From NCBI GenBank assembly GCA_024243835.1, contig JALPMN010000606.1, positions 1-31,185 on the forward strand: 31,185 nucleotides of DNA, given 5' to 3'. This document shows, in pieces, positions 9,124-17,324 of this stretch. This DNA is from Enteropsectra breve (taxonomy: Eukaryota; Microsporidia). Position numbers and translations under genes: made by a program. A model generated the notes under the pieces. That model made no database searches, was not told where the DNA came from, and saw nothing but the letters and a program-made list of their open reading frames with translations. The first letter of the stretch is position 1. Every line of letters starts with the position of its first letter.

Positions 9124-10359
9124 ATGATAGTTGTGCATATTCTGATACAGTGCCTTTGGGCTGCAGAAAACGAAATGCAGAAAAAGACTAGGGACGACAG
9201 ATTGTTCGAAGACATTAAACTAAACCGAGAGGAAATTCGCTATGCGATGAATAACGGACTGCTTGCAGTCTATTTACCGTGGCCGATGCCCACCGGAAAG
9301 CAAATGTACAATGTGAATGAGCTCAAAGAGTTTTTAAACCTAGAAAAGAAAGAAAATTGCAAAAACAAAAAACATGATTACAATGAAGATGTAGCAACAA
9401 GATGTGCCGTATGCTTTGATTCGTTCTTTGATAGCAAGAATTTCGAAAATTCGTTTAAGGAAAGAGTGTTTGAAACACATAACCAGCTGCCAAAGTGTGT
9501 GATGTGCCCCAATCCACGATGCAGTGATGGAAGGATATGCTGCAATTGTGTGCGTGCTCTGATCAAGGATGGCACAAAACCCGATCCTTATAAGGCCCCG
9601 ATAAAGTATTTTGATAACAAAAATAGGCGAATATCAAATCAAAAAATGGTTTTATGCCCGCTTTGCAGAATTTACCTTAATGTTGAGCTTTCTGAACTGG
9701 ATCAAATTCCTGAAAGTGCGAATTTAAGTGCCTGTGAAAAATTAAATCACATTGAGGATCTCGTTTACAGCACGGACAAGAGATTTTGGCTTTTAGAAAC
9801 GACAAAAACTTTAGAAAGCAAGTCGTACACAAGACTTTTTACAACGATGCATGAACTAAAAACAGCCAATTTCACTCGTGATGCCTCACAGGTACTGCTT
9901 TCAAATGATTTGTTTACGCAATATGATTTTTACACAGCATGCATCCAAAATAATAGGCTTTTTACAGATCGAGTTACAGATATCAAAAGATTTATCCAAA
10001 ATTGTACTGAAAAAATTGACTACCCGTTCATATATTACCTGCAGCATCTAATTGCATCATCTAGTATGTCACTAGCTGATCTCGAAGCCCGTTTTAAAGA
10101 CATATGCTCAGCGGTACCCATTGAGCATGCTGATAAATTCACTATGCTCTATCACAGTATGATTACAGGATATTTTAAAAAGTCTAAAGACTGCAGGAAG
10201 AACTGCCAGTTTATCATAAGATGGATTCTTTCCAAATATTCTTTTATACTCACAGGATTTCAGCATTGCGACGAGCTTAATTATGAAGAAAATAAGTACT
10301 ATCCCTCGCGGGTCATTTTTACTCTACATTTGCTGATGCACTGCATGACCCGAGGCTAA
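9124..10359 (+). CDS. RING-type zinc finger protein, N-terminal part (frame broken near 10,300)
   Basis: The 411-codon first part of a larger protein. ATG 9124 is preceded by gttttgcccaatatttcgtcc, in keeping with the local start signature. The N-terminus MIVVHILIQCLWAAENE looks like a short signal peptide. A cysteine-rich RING-like module follows: C94-x2-C97, C125-x2-C128, C133, C139, C140, C142 and C178-x2-C181 (CPLC). RING proteins usually act as E3 ubiquitin ligases. A signal peptide on a RING protein is odd, because RING domains normally work in the cytosol or nucleus. The last ~14 codons before the stop at 10357-10359 are probably out of frame: the coding pattern moves to the next frame, which is open from 10296 to 12035 with no gap. 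The downstream entry is its likely continuation. Confidence 0.7.
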   Translation: MIVVHILIQCLWAAENEMQKKTRDDRLFEDIKLNREEIRYAMNNGLLAVYLPWPMPTGKQMYNVNELKEFLNLEKKENCKNKKHDYNEDVATRCAVCFDSFFDSKNFENSFKERVFETHNQLPKCVMCPNPRCSDGRICCNCVRALIKDGTKPDPYKAPIKYFDNKNRRISNQKMVLCPLCRIYLNVELSELDQIPESANLSACEKLNHIEDLVYSTDKRFWLLETTKTLESKSYTRLFTTMHELKTANFTRDASQVLLSNDLFTQYDFYTACIQNNRLFTDRVTDIKRFIQNCTEKIDYPFIYYLQHLIASSSMSLADLEARFKDICSAVPIEHADKFTMLYHSMITGYFKKSKDCRKNCQFIIRWILSKYSFILTGFQHCDELNYEENKYYPSRVIFTLHLLMHCMTRG

Positions 10360-12035
10360 TTGATAATATTATCAAATACAATGCATTAGAATTTACATTT
10401 TTGGGTCTTAGCAACTATCCGCGGGACAGCACCAGTTTATATGAAAACCTGATTATCAACCTGATAAAGAAGTATTACAGAAAAGTGAAGGAAGATAATA
10501 ACACCGATATGTTCCATAATATCTTTGTAAACAAGCACGATGCTGATGCTCGCCGTTTTTCATATCCAATTTATAGATGGGTTCTCACAGAACAATTAAT
10601 TTCAACCGATTTTAATGAAACAACTGGCGAAGAGATTCTTATAAGCCTGCCTGCATTCATTTACGATGCGATACTCAAAGTGCTCTTCACCATGGCTCCT
10701 ACACATTTCGATGAAATATTCGAGAAAGTCACTGAGTTTGCAACCATCTACAAGTGCAACACAAACTATGCTGATTTTCTCCGTGAGACATATAAGGCAC
10801 AAGAATGTGGTGATATCGTCGTAAGCACAAGCATTGTGGAGTGCCTCGAACAGGATGATTATCAAACTGCAACTTTTCTTTTCAAAAATCTGCCTGATTC
10901 TTCCTACACTCAGGCTGCTATTGAGCTGTTTAAAAGTACAAATAAACTGCCTAATCTGATAGAAGAAATCAAAACTTATGAATTTGTTAACTGGGAAAAT
11001 GAAACGCCTATTTACAACATGTTGCAAGAGCACGAGCCTCTCTCTGTAGAAACAGTGCTTAGACGAATGAGTGTGCAGGCATCGTGCTTTTTTGCTGTGC
11101 CGAGTGAAAGAGTTGATCAGGTAATTGAAGGATTTCATAAGCATTGTAATAATTACAGCAGGAGTGGCTCACTTGCATTTGTTTGCAGGAATAAAGAGCT
11201 TCTTGAGAGTTTTAATAGTGATCTTGATAGCATTCTTTCAAAATGGGGGTTTTTCGCACTTGACCTTAAAAACTTTTTCAAAGGAGTCAATTCACCTGAA
11301 GGGGTAACTTCAATTACAGATTTGCCATTTTTTAAAATGTATTTCGCTGAGATATTTTTGTGGCTGGACAACAACATTGCAGATGAAGATGTTGCTCTGA
11401 AGATCAGCAGTATGCTGATGGTTGCGAAACTAGCTTTGCGGGATTTGACAGTAAGAATGGAAGTTGGAGATGTAGAAAATCCAGATAGTGAATTAACCAC
11501 AGGACAGGAAAACAAGCTAACAAAAGGTTCATCTGTAAATCAACTTGAAAAGTGTATTCTGAATGCAGTTTCGAGCACTAAAGTTGGATATCAGGCGCTA
11601 TGTGCATTCCAATTTTACATGAGTTCTGCCTTTAAAAAGTATTTGGAGGAAGAAGTATTACCAGATATCGTCGATATTGAGGGTGCCTGCAGCGATGACC
11701 TGCTAAAGGCAAGGGAGTTTCGAGTTCTCTATAGAAAGCTGCTGAAAATGTTGGAAGAGTTAAATACTGAGCAAGGAATGGATAGCTGCAGTGAAGAAGA
11801 AATGCGCAAGTTTTTAGAAATGCTTTCGGTGCTGAAAAAGCTCGAAACAGAAGGCGCGTTGAATGCCATAAAGAAAAAAAGCGAGATAGAGGGAGAAGTT
11901 ACAGAGATCAAGTATTTCACTGAAAACATTCCAGTTGTACCGATGCGAATTTATAATATGATTTGCAGATCTTTGAACACTTGTGGACAAGTAAAACGCA
12001 GGGGTGAAAAAAGGCCTTTAGAGCAAGATGCTTAA
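10296..12035 (+). CDS. Continuation of the RING protein in another frame (helical C-terminal part)
   Basis: An open frame of 579 codons with no ATG near its start; the first in-frame ATG is at 10509, well inside. Codons from about 10314 already look like protein (FADALHDPRLIDN, then NALEFTFLGLSNY). The simplest view is that this is the second half of the gene starting at 9124, with one base missing around 10310-10320, for instance one T of the T run at 10316-10320. The joined product would be about 970 residues. This part is predominantly helical, with an acidic segment near EVLPDIVDIEGACSDD, charged helices near the end and a basic KRRGEKRP tail. I recognise no family. If the break is real, the locus is a pseudogene or the halves are separate; if an assembly error, it is one intact gene. 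Confidence 0.65.
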   Translation, partial: VLSLAGHFYSTFADALHDPRLIDNIIKYNALEFTFLGLSNYPRDSTSLYENLIINLIKKYYRKVKEDNNTDMFHNIFVNKHDADARRFSYPIYRWVLTEQLISTDFNETTGEEILISLPAFIYDAILKVLFTMAPTHFDEIFEKVTEFATIYKCNTNYADFLRETYKAQECGDIVVSTSIVECLEQDDYQTATFLFKNLPDSSYTQAAIELFKSTNKLPNLIEEIKTYEFVNWENETPIYNMLQEHEPLSVETVLRRMSVQASCFFAVPSERVDQVIEGFHKHCNNYSRSGSLAFVCRNKELLESFNSDLDSILSKWGFFALDLKNFFKGVNSPEGVTSITDLPFFKMYFAEIFLWLDNNIADEDVALKISSMLMVAKLALRDLTVRMEVGDVENPDSELTTGQENKLTKGSSVNQLEKCILNAVSSTKVGYQALCAFQFYMSSAFKKYLEEEVLPDIVDIEGACSDDLLKAREFRVLYRKLLKMLEELNTEQGMDSCSEEEMRKFLEMLSVLKKLETEGALNAIKKKSEIEGEVTEIKYFTENIPVVPMRIYNMICRSLNTCGQVKRRGEKRPLEQDA

Positions 12036-12320
12036 CTAACTAACTATATATACCTTAATGTCTAGTATTATTAAAATATAGCATTCTTATGTCTTGTTTA
12101 TTCTGTAAAACTTAATTTTATCATTTCAGAGAAAAATCATATTTGGATGCAGAAAAAGATGATTTTTAAAGTGTTTCAGATGGTTAAACCTCTTTAAACA
12201 GATCACGATGCGTAAATTATCATATTCTATATTACTCAGGTGAATAGTCTATTTGTCGAAAAATAAAACAGTATTTTTAATGTATAATCCAAGAAAAAAC
12301 TGTTTTCAAAAAAATAATGG

Positions 12321-12350
12321 GGTGAAGCGATACAAATCGCATACATCACC
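12321..12350 (+). other. Two-part hairpin, possible structured RNA
   Basis: GGTGA (12321-12325) can pair with TCACC (12346-12350), and GCGAT (12327-12331) with ATCGC (12336-12340), leaving an ACAA loop and an asymmetric internal bulge. This gives ten base pairs within 30 bases in otherwise AT-rich DNA. No known RNA family is recognised. Confidence 0.4.
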
Positions 12351-12752
12351 AAAATACAGGAGCTCTTCTGGATGCCTAAGCTTCATCTTCAATAAACAAG
12401 CTGTCTCAAGCAGAATCAATGATGCATTTTCCCTAGTTTTTCTAAAATTTATTTTATTTTATCCAACACTTTGGGCTCCAATGCGGCCAAGTAACGGCAC
12501 AAAACACTTTTTAAAAGAAAAGCGGTGGATCTTATACAACTGAAAATACGGTCAATATATACGCTTATATTACTTTATAAGCTTGCGCTAATCACCTTGA
12601 ACCCGTTGTTATAAATTAGTATATTCGATGCCTTTAGTTGATTAAATTCTTATCGGCAAGCAGATAATGACCGGCGCTTATTGCATAATCATTCCTTAAA
12701 CCGTATTTATCACTGCTGAAAAATTTTATTTTTTCCTTGTAAATATCCAAAC

Positions 12753-12765
12753 AAAAATTTTACCC
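12753..12765 (+). promoter_or_regulatory. AAAAATTTTACCC start signature
   Basis: The 13-mer AAAAATTTTACCC directly abuts the chaperone ATG at 12766. The identical 13-mer lies one base before the Mei2-like ATG at 18000. Confidence 0.65.
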
Positions 12766-14835
12766 ATGTTTTGGCTGCCAACGCTCATTTCAGCAACATC
12801 TGTTGGAATTGAACTGCGAAGAAACTCTCGTATCTATGAAACAACAAACGGATTGCGCGGACAGCTTTACAAAAACAACTATATCGGCTTTGAGTACAGC
12901 AAAGAGGCTGTACAGCCAGCAAAGGCTCTGGGAAAGAACACAATCTACAATTTTGTGGACGAAACAGTTTGCCCCACAGGCCATAAATACCATTTCTTTG
13001 TGGAGGGAGAAAATGAAAAAGAGTCTGCGAAAATTAGCGGCCTCGAATCGCCAGTAGATTTTACTGCGCTCTCTTCGCTGTACTTTTCAAAGCTGCTCGA
13101 AAAGACCGCTGCTGACACAAACATTGTTGTCTCTGCACCGGATCACAACAGCAATGCTGAGAACAAGAAAATTAACCAGATCTTCAGGAATCTCCACCTC
13201 AAAAGCTCTGTGGTACCAGAATCCCTCTGTGCCCTTGCACACACAATTTCTCTTCAAAATATCACAGATACCAAAAATTTTCTTGTTTTGAACTATCTTG
13301 GAAAGGAAACAGTGGCTTCGCTCTATAAAGTGTTTATGGAGCATGGCAAAAAGATGATAGAGCTTGTGCAAAGCAGCACAATCGATGTATCAAGTGATAA
13401 AACCATAGAGCATGCGATTTTTAAGGCTCTCAGTGATCAGCTCAGAGCAGCAGCAACCGTAGAAATATCATTTATTCCATATGAGCAAATTACAACACAG
13501 TGGTACTGCGATATTTCAAACGTAGTCCGCCGTATTGTGATTGATTTGCAGCGAGGAACCAGCAGTTTTAATGTCCCTGAGCTCAGGTATTACAGTGTGG
13601 ACGAAAATGATGGCCCAAAGTCTTTCCTTGATGTTAATTTTAATATTAAAGCTTTTAAAGAGTCAATGGTTCATAGGAGCATCTCAGTTGCCAACGGTGA
13701 AGGAAACATGGAAGTGGTGCAGGATGACTCATCTATTACTATCAAGAATATTCCTGAAAATACAAATGTTTTGTACATGTCTGATCTTGGAGCATACAGA
13801 GAAAATGGCTTTACAAGCAAGTTCAGGCCAGTGGATTTCGAGGCTGTGTACAAGGGAGCTGAGGCCCTGAACAATGTGTTTAAATTCCGCTACAAGGACG
13901 CAAGAGTTAACAATGATTACATGAGCAATTCAAAGTTATGGCAGGTGGTAAAGAGAGAAATAGAGACAAAGGCAAAAGCCAAAAAACTATTCAGTAAAAG
14001 ATCTGAGCTCTTGAGTACTCACGAGTTTTTGGAAGAAGGTGATTTAAAGGCGATAAACGAAGTAGCCGATGCTCCAAGCACTCTTGAGGAATGCAAAAAT
14101 TACATCAAGCAGCACGAGGCTTTAGAAAACCTTAATTCAACAAAAGAGGTAAAATTTGCAGCAAGGCAGAGAAACTTCAGAAATCTAAAGGAAACAATCA
14201 AGCTATGCAAAGGCTTGAAACCTGAGCTTAAAAGCCAGCTTGGAGATATCTACGAAATTGCCAAGAAGTGGTACATGGATAATAAAAAGGAAAAAAACAA
14301 TGATCGTGAGTGTGAAAAGATGCAATTGAAATTGAAGACCAGATACAACATAATAATGAAGGCACAGAAGAAGTTGGAGGAAGAAGAAAAGGCCAGACTT
14401 GAGGCTGAGAAAGCAAAGGAGGAAAATGCCAATGGTGCTGAGATTCAGGAAAATGCCAACGGTACCGAACTACAGGAAAATGCCAACGGTGCCGAACTAC
14501 AGGAAAATGCTGGTGAAAGTATTGCTGAAAATATTGTTGATGGAGCTGCTAAAAACGAAGAACCTGCAAAGGACAATAACGAAAATGCAAGCGACGCTGA
14601 GATTGTTAACGACAAAGTTATTGAAAATGAAAAAGCACCTGAGAGCAACGGCAATAAAGTTGATGAGAAGAGCGAAACAACCAAGGATGCATTCAGTGAA
14701 CAAATGCTGAATGAAAAACTACAAGAGCTGTTTAAGAAGGAAAATCTCGATCCAAACGAAATGGCCGAGATGTTCAAGGGAATTGCCAAAACCTCAAAAA
14801 TGAGTGAAGCGAAATCGACAAAGACTGGACTCTAA
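12766..14835 (+). CDS. Divergent Hsp110/Grp170-like chaperone with signal peptide
   Basis: A 689-residue member of the Hsp70 superfamily. After a short hydrophobic leader (MFWLPTLISA) comes SVGIELRRN, the position of the Hsp70 VGIDLGTT phosphate loop. VVSAPDHNSNAENKKINQIF (121-140) and VVPESLCALAHT (149-160) match the conserved V-VP---ND-Q and NEPTAAALAYG blocks. LNYLGKETVASLY stands at the DLGGGT loop. VDFEAVYKGAEALNNVFKFR matches the end of the nucleotide-binding domain. Both phosphate loops have lost their glycine/threonine consensus, so ATP turnover is doubtful. A helical, charged C-terminal half carries 9-residue QENANGAEL repeats and ends KTGL, without an HDEL/KDEL signal. The leader and layout suggest an ER nucleotide-exchange chaperone like Lhs1/Grp170; a cytosolic Hsp110 remains possible. 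AATAAA overlaps the stop. Confidence 0.82.
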   Translation: MFWLPTLISATSVGIELRRNSRIYETTNGLRGQLYKNNYIGFEYSKEAVQPAKALGKNTIYNFVDETVCPTGHKYHFFVEGENEKESAKISGLESPVDFTALSSLYFSKLLEKTAADTNIVVSAPDHNSNAENKKINQIFRNLHLKSSVVPESLCALAHTISLQNITDTKNFLVLNYLGKETVASLYKVFMEHGKKMIELVQSSTIDVSSDKTIEHAIFKALSDQLRAAATVEISFIPYEQITTQWYCDISNVVRRIVIDLQRGTSSFNVPELRYYSVDENDGPKSFLDVNFNIKAFKESMVHRSISVANGEGNMEVVQDDSSITIKNIPENTNVLYMSDLGAYRENGFTSKFRPVDFEAVYKGAEALNNVFKFRYKDARVNNDYMSNSKLWQVVKREIETKAKAKKLFSKRSELLSTHEFLEEGDLKAINEVADAPSTLEECKNYIKQHEALENLNSTKEVKFAARQRNFRNLKETIKLCKGLKPELKSQLGDIYEIAKKWYMDNKKEKNNDRECEKMQLKLKTRYNIIMKAQKKLEEEEKARLEAEKAKEENANGAEIQENANGTELQENANGAELQENAGESIAENIVDGAAKNEEPAKDNNENASDAEIVNDKVIENEKAPESNGNKVDEKSETTKDAFSEQMLNEKLQELFKKENLDPNEMAEMFKGIAKTSKMSEAKSTKTGL
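14419..14511 (+). repeat. 27-bp in-frame tandem repeats in the chaperone gene
   Basis: Three full copies (14419-14445, 14446-14472, 14473-14499) and a partial fourth encode QENANGAEL-type nonapeptides. Copies two and three differ at one base, which suggests recent expansion. Confidence 0.92.
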
Positions 14836-14900
14836 TAAATAAGTTTATCATAAGAACCTCTTTTAAACTGTTTCATTTGTTGATGTTGTGAGATTGGCTG

Positions 14901-14969
14901 CCTTTATTTTATGGTAAGCTTTATTATTTTATGCTACGCTTTATTATTTTATGCTACGCTTTATTATTG
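14901..14969 (+). repeat. 20-bp tandem repeats downstream of the chaperone gene
   Basis: The unit ttattattttatgctacgct occurs exactly at 14921-14940 and 14941-14960, with a diverged copy at 14901-14920 and a partial one from 14961. It lies about 65 bases past the chaperone stop codon and about 90 bases before the next gene. Confidence 0.9.
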
Positions 14970-15058
14970 TTACTCTTTCACAGAAAATATTTAAAACAGA
15001 TTTAACGGTATTTTTTATTGGTTCTGGGTAGTTGAAAATAAGAAAGCCAGAGAATGCT

Positions 15059-15532
15059 ATGGCAGGTAAAACAAGACACAGAAAGAAGGATGATCAAGCG
15101 AATAAGACCCATAGCAATGAGAATAAAAAAGATGTCAGTCCCTCTGACATGATTAAAAAGAGGCTTAAGAAGAGACTTGACCAGGCAATCGAAATAAACG
15201 CAAACAAATTTAATGGGGTCTGGAAATACATGATGCTTAAGAAAAAGCACGGAAAATCACCCGTCAAGAACTTCTTTTTGATCATTTATCACTTGTACTA
15301 CAGATACACCATTGAAACAGGTGTTTCGTCCATGTCAACATTCGAGGCACTGATTGTGAATACCTGTTTTTTGCTGTTTTTCTGGTCGGCAGTCAATAGG
15401 TGCACACTCTTGTTCTATGACTTTGTGGTGTGGGGATTAAAAATGGCGAAGTGTTTCATTTCTGCTTATTCAGCAATGGGCTCGATGGAAAGGTATGTAT
15501 ATAAAACCGAGGCTATTAACAGCCAGCATTGA
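15059..15532 (+). CDS. Small membrane protein resembling serine palmitoyltransferase small subunit
   Basis: A 157-residue protein starting MAGKTRHRKKDD. The open frame extends a little upstream, but only without an ATG. The first ~70 residues are strongly basic and polar. A hydrophobic part follows, with one clear membrane segment at about 95-121. Residues 80-105 (YYRYTIETGVSSMSTFEALI...) line up without gaps with the short animal and fungal small subunits of serine palmitoyltransferase: the YYxY motif, a T at +7, an aromatic-Glu pair (FE 95-96, usually WE) and an Asn at 101, then the membrane span. Those subunits bind the LCB1/LCB2 enzyme in the ER and raise sphingoid-base synthesis. The match comes from memory of the family and is short, so the call is tentative; otherwise it is a hypothetical membrane protein. 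Confidence 0.5.
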   Translation: MAGKTRHRKKDDQANKTHSNENKKDVSPSDMIKKRLKKRLDQAIEINANKFNGVWKYMMLKKKHGKSPVKNFFLIIYHLYYRYTIETGVSSMSTFEALIVNTCFLLFFWSAVNRCTLLFYDFVVWGLKMAKCFISAYSAMGSMERYVYKTEAINSQH

Positions 15533-16760
15533 TATCACAATGCTCTTATCATATAAATATCGTAAACTCATGTTGAATTTGGTTACAAAATATTAAAAAT
15601 TGACAGAAAAGCACAGTATTTGGTCTTTGTCTATCAATAATGAGTTATTTAATTGGTCCAGGAAATATTCTTTAGGGACGGTACAAACTTGCTGAAAATA
15701 AACTGGAAGATAGTATTTTAGCAAATATTTTTTCTGAGGCTTGCATTATCTTGTTGACCATGGTATACGCGAATATTAGTAGTAGCTTTTTGTTGGATAT
15801 TTGATGCTTTGAAGCATGACACTTAACACCTCTGGTACATGTTAACTGATAACTTGGATATTCTTAAATATGTTTTGGAAGTCTTTTTTTACCATGCAGT
15901 TGAGATTTTGTAAGTTTCAAACAAAACCTTTTGCTAACACGTGTCTAATTTTTTGTTTATAGAGCTAAATCTTGAAGAAAAAGTCCTGGAAACATGAAAG
16001 AATACTAGTACCATATTGTGTTTTAATATCGCCACACGAGATTATATATTTGAGAAAATACTTAATTTTGCAAGAGTCGAATATTTCATTTTAAACAATA
16101 TTGAATAAACCCATTGAGTAAAGTGTAAAATCAATAATACACACAAGTTTATAATAACAAAAGCTATTAAGTGCATGCATTTTAATTCTAATAGCGTATA
16201 ATGACCTTTTTTAATAGCTAGGTCTGCATATGCCTAAAACACAAGAAAAGCTTAAAAATTTTTGCAAAAATTTTAAATGACTATAAAAATTCCCCGGCTA
16301 TCTCTAATATTACATAAATATGGCATTATAATTGTATTTAAGTTTATATTCTTGTTCTCTCTCTTTGTTATTCATTATTCAGAGCTTTCTATATTTTTAT
16401 TGATATCAGATTGTTCATATAATTCTGATCTATGAAGCGATCATTAATAAATCACATAAAATGGCCAAAGGCATAGAAAAAGGCCAAATTATGAAAGTTA
16501 TAGTATTTGAATGCCTATTTTGTATCGATTGTTTGGAAAACCACATTGTTCTGAGCGTTTATTAAAAAAATGATGACACCTGTCAAATCGCGCAATTTCT
16601 GCCACTCCATAAATATGTCACAAAAATACAAACAGGAAGAACAAGTTATAAAATATCCTTAATTGGTGCTGTACATGCTATATGTGCTGAAATAACTGCC
16701 CACTATGGCGTATTTATTTTTTTCCCGGGCTATATAAAAATTTTTTAAAACCCCATCGTT
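15533..16760. other. 1.2-kb gap without a convincing gene
   Basis: The longest gene-free stretch in the window. Only short frames are present. At 16253-16322 there is a start-signature-like cluster (AAAAATTTTT, AAAAATTTT, CCCC, ATG) that leads only to a three-codon frame. The last ~30 bases carry the start signals of the zinc-ribbon gene. No tRNA or rRNA is recognised. Confidence 0.5.
16736..16754 (+). promoter_or_regulatory. AAAAATTTTTT and CCCC start signature
   Basis: The AAAAATTTTTT block at 16736-16746 is followed by CCCC at 16751-16754, six bases before ATG 16761. A TATATAAA-like stretch and CCCGGG lie just upstream. The transposase-like gene thus has the same start architecture as the housekeeping genes. 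Confidence 0.6.
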
Positions 16761-17324
16761 ATGAAAAGCATTTATTACGATCTGAAGTGGAACGACAAAC
16801 TGAATGCAAGCGACGCGGTCAACCTGCTGAGAAAGATCAAGCATCTCCCTGAGGTAATGCTATGTGCAAGGTGTGACTCGGAAATGGCAATGCACAGGGA
16901 CTCCAGTCGTAGCGATTCATACCGGTGGGTTTGCAAGAACTGCAGGATGAGAAAACCTATCAGGCAAAACACGTGGACAGCACGCTTTAGAGTGCCGCTC
17001 GTCACGCTGCTGCTGACCGTTCGCCTGTACGTGGAGGGACACTCTGCAGAAAGAGCTGCCCAGCGCCTGGGGGTGGATGCGATGATGTGCTATAGGATTT
17101 ACTCTGAGCTGAATTCCTATCAGAAATACTACGAATATAAATTTATAGAACTCTTAACACAAAGCATAGATCCTCCCACTTGCAGCATGTTGATGAAGAC
17201 CCACGGCGAAAACTTCAGGACCCTGGGCTTGCTCTTCCCGCTTCATATAGTATTTAAGGTTGTTTTGGATTCTCTTAACGAGATCTTTATGAAGGATTTT
17301 TTAGAGAATGGCCAGAATAAGTAA
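16761..17324 (+). CDS. Merlin/IS1595-type transposase-like zinc-ribbon and HTH protein lacking the catalytic domain
   Basis: A 187-residue protein. It has a zinc ribbon C35-x2-C38...C58-x2-C61 with an intervening RWVCKNCRMRK, then RQNTWTARFRVPL and a helical segment VTLLLTVRLYVEGHSAERAAQRLGVDAMMCYRIYSEL. The AERAAQRLGV part reads as a helix-turn-helix. This order (ribbon, N-TWF-like motif, long helix, HTH) is that of the N-terminus of Merlin and IS1595/ISXO2-type transposases. The DDE nuclease domain that should follow is absent, and no remnant is seen in the next 650 bases. The frame is intact, with a normal start signature. A domesticated DNA-binding protein or a fresh truncation are the two readings; the clean frame favours the first. 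Confidence 0.6.
   Translation: MKSIYYDLKWNDKLNASDAVNLLRKIKHLPEVMLCARCDSEMAMHRDSSRSDSYRWVCKNCRMRKPIRQNTWTARFRVPLVTLLLTVRLYVEGHSAERAAQRLGVDAMMCYRIYSELNSYQKYYEYKFIELLTQSIDPPTCSMLMKTHGENFRTLGLLFPLHIVFKVVLDSLNEIFMKDFLENGQNK

Larger units (their letters stand above)
12036..12765. other. Gap with a hairpin-forming segment
   Basis: About 730 bases. A 96-codon plus-strand frame (12253-12543) begins with TTG, has no start signature and resembles no protein. The segment 12321-12350 forms a strong hairpin and is described separately. The last 15 bases carry the start signature of the chaperone gene. Confidence 0.5.

Noticed and set aside
10310..10322. Programmed -1 frameshift site in the RING gene
   Set aside because: The T run is five Ts in ATTTTTA and does not form an X XXY YYZ heptamer in the proper frame; a missing base is simpler.
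10297..10356. Intron at the RING frame change
   Set aside because: No GTAAGT-like donor with a matching branch and acceptor, and codons on both sides of the supposed junction look coding.
10602..11144. 180-codon minus-strand frame
   Set aside because: Antisense shadow of the RING protein continuation; no start signature.
12253..12543. 96-codon plus-strand frame
   Set aside because: Begins with TTG, lacks the start signature and has no protein-like pattern; the segment is better considered for RNA structure.
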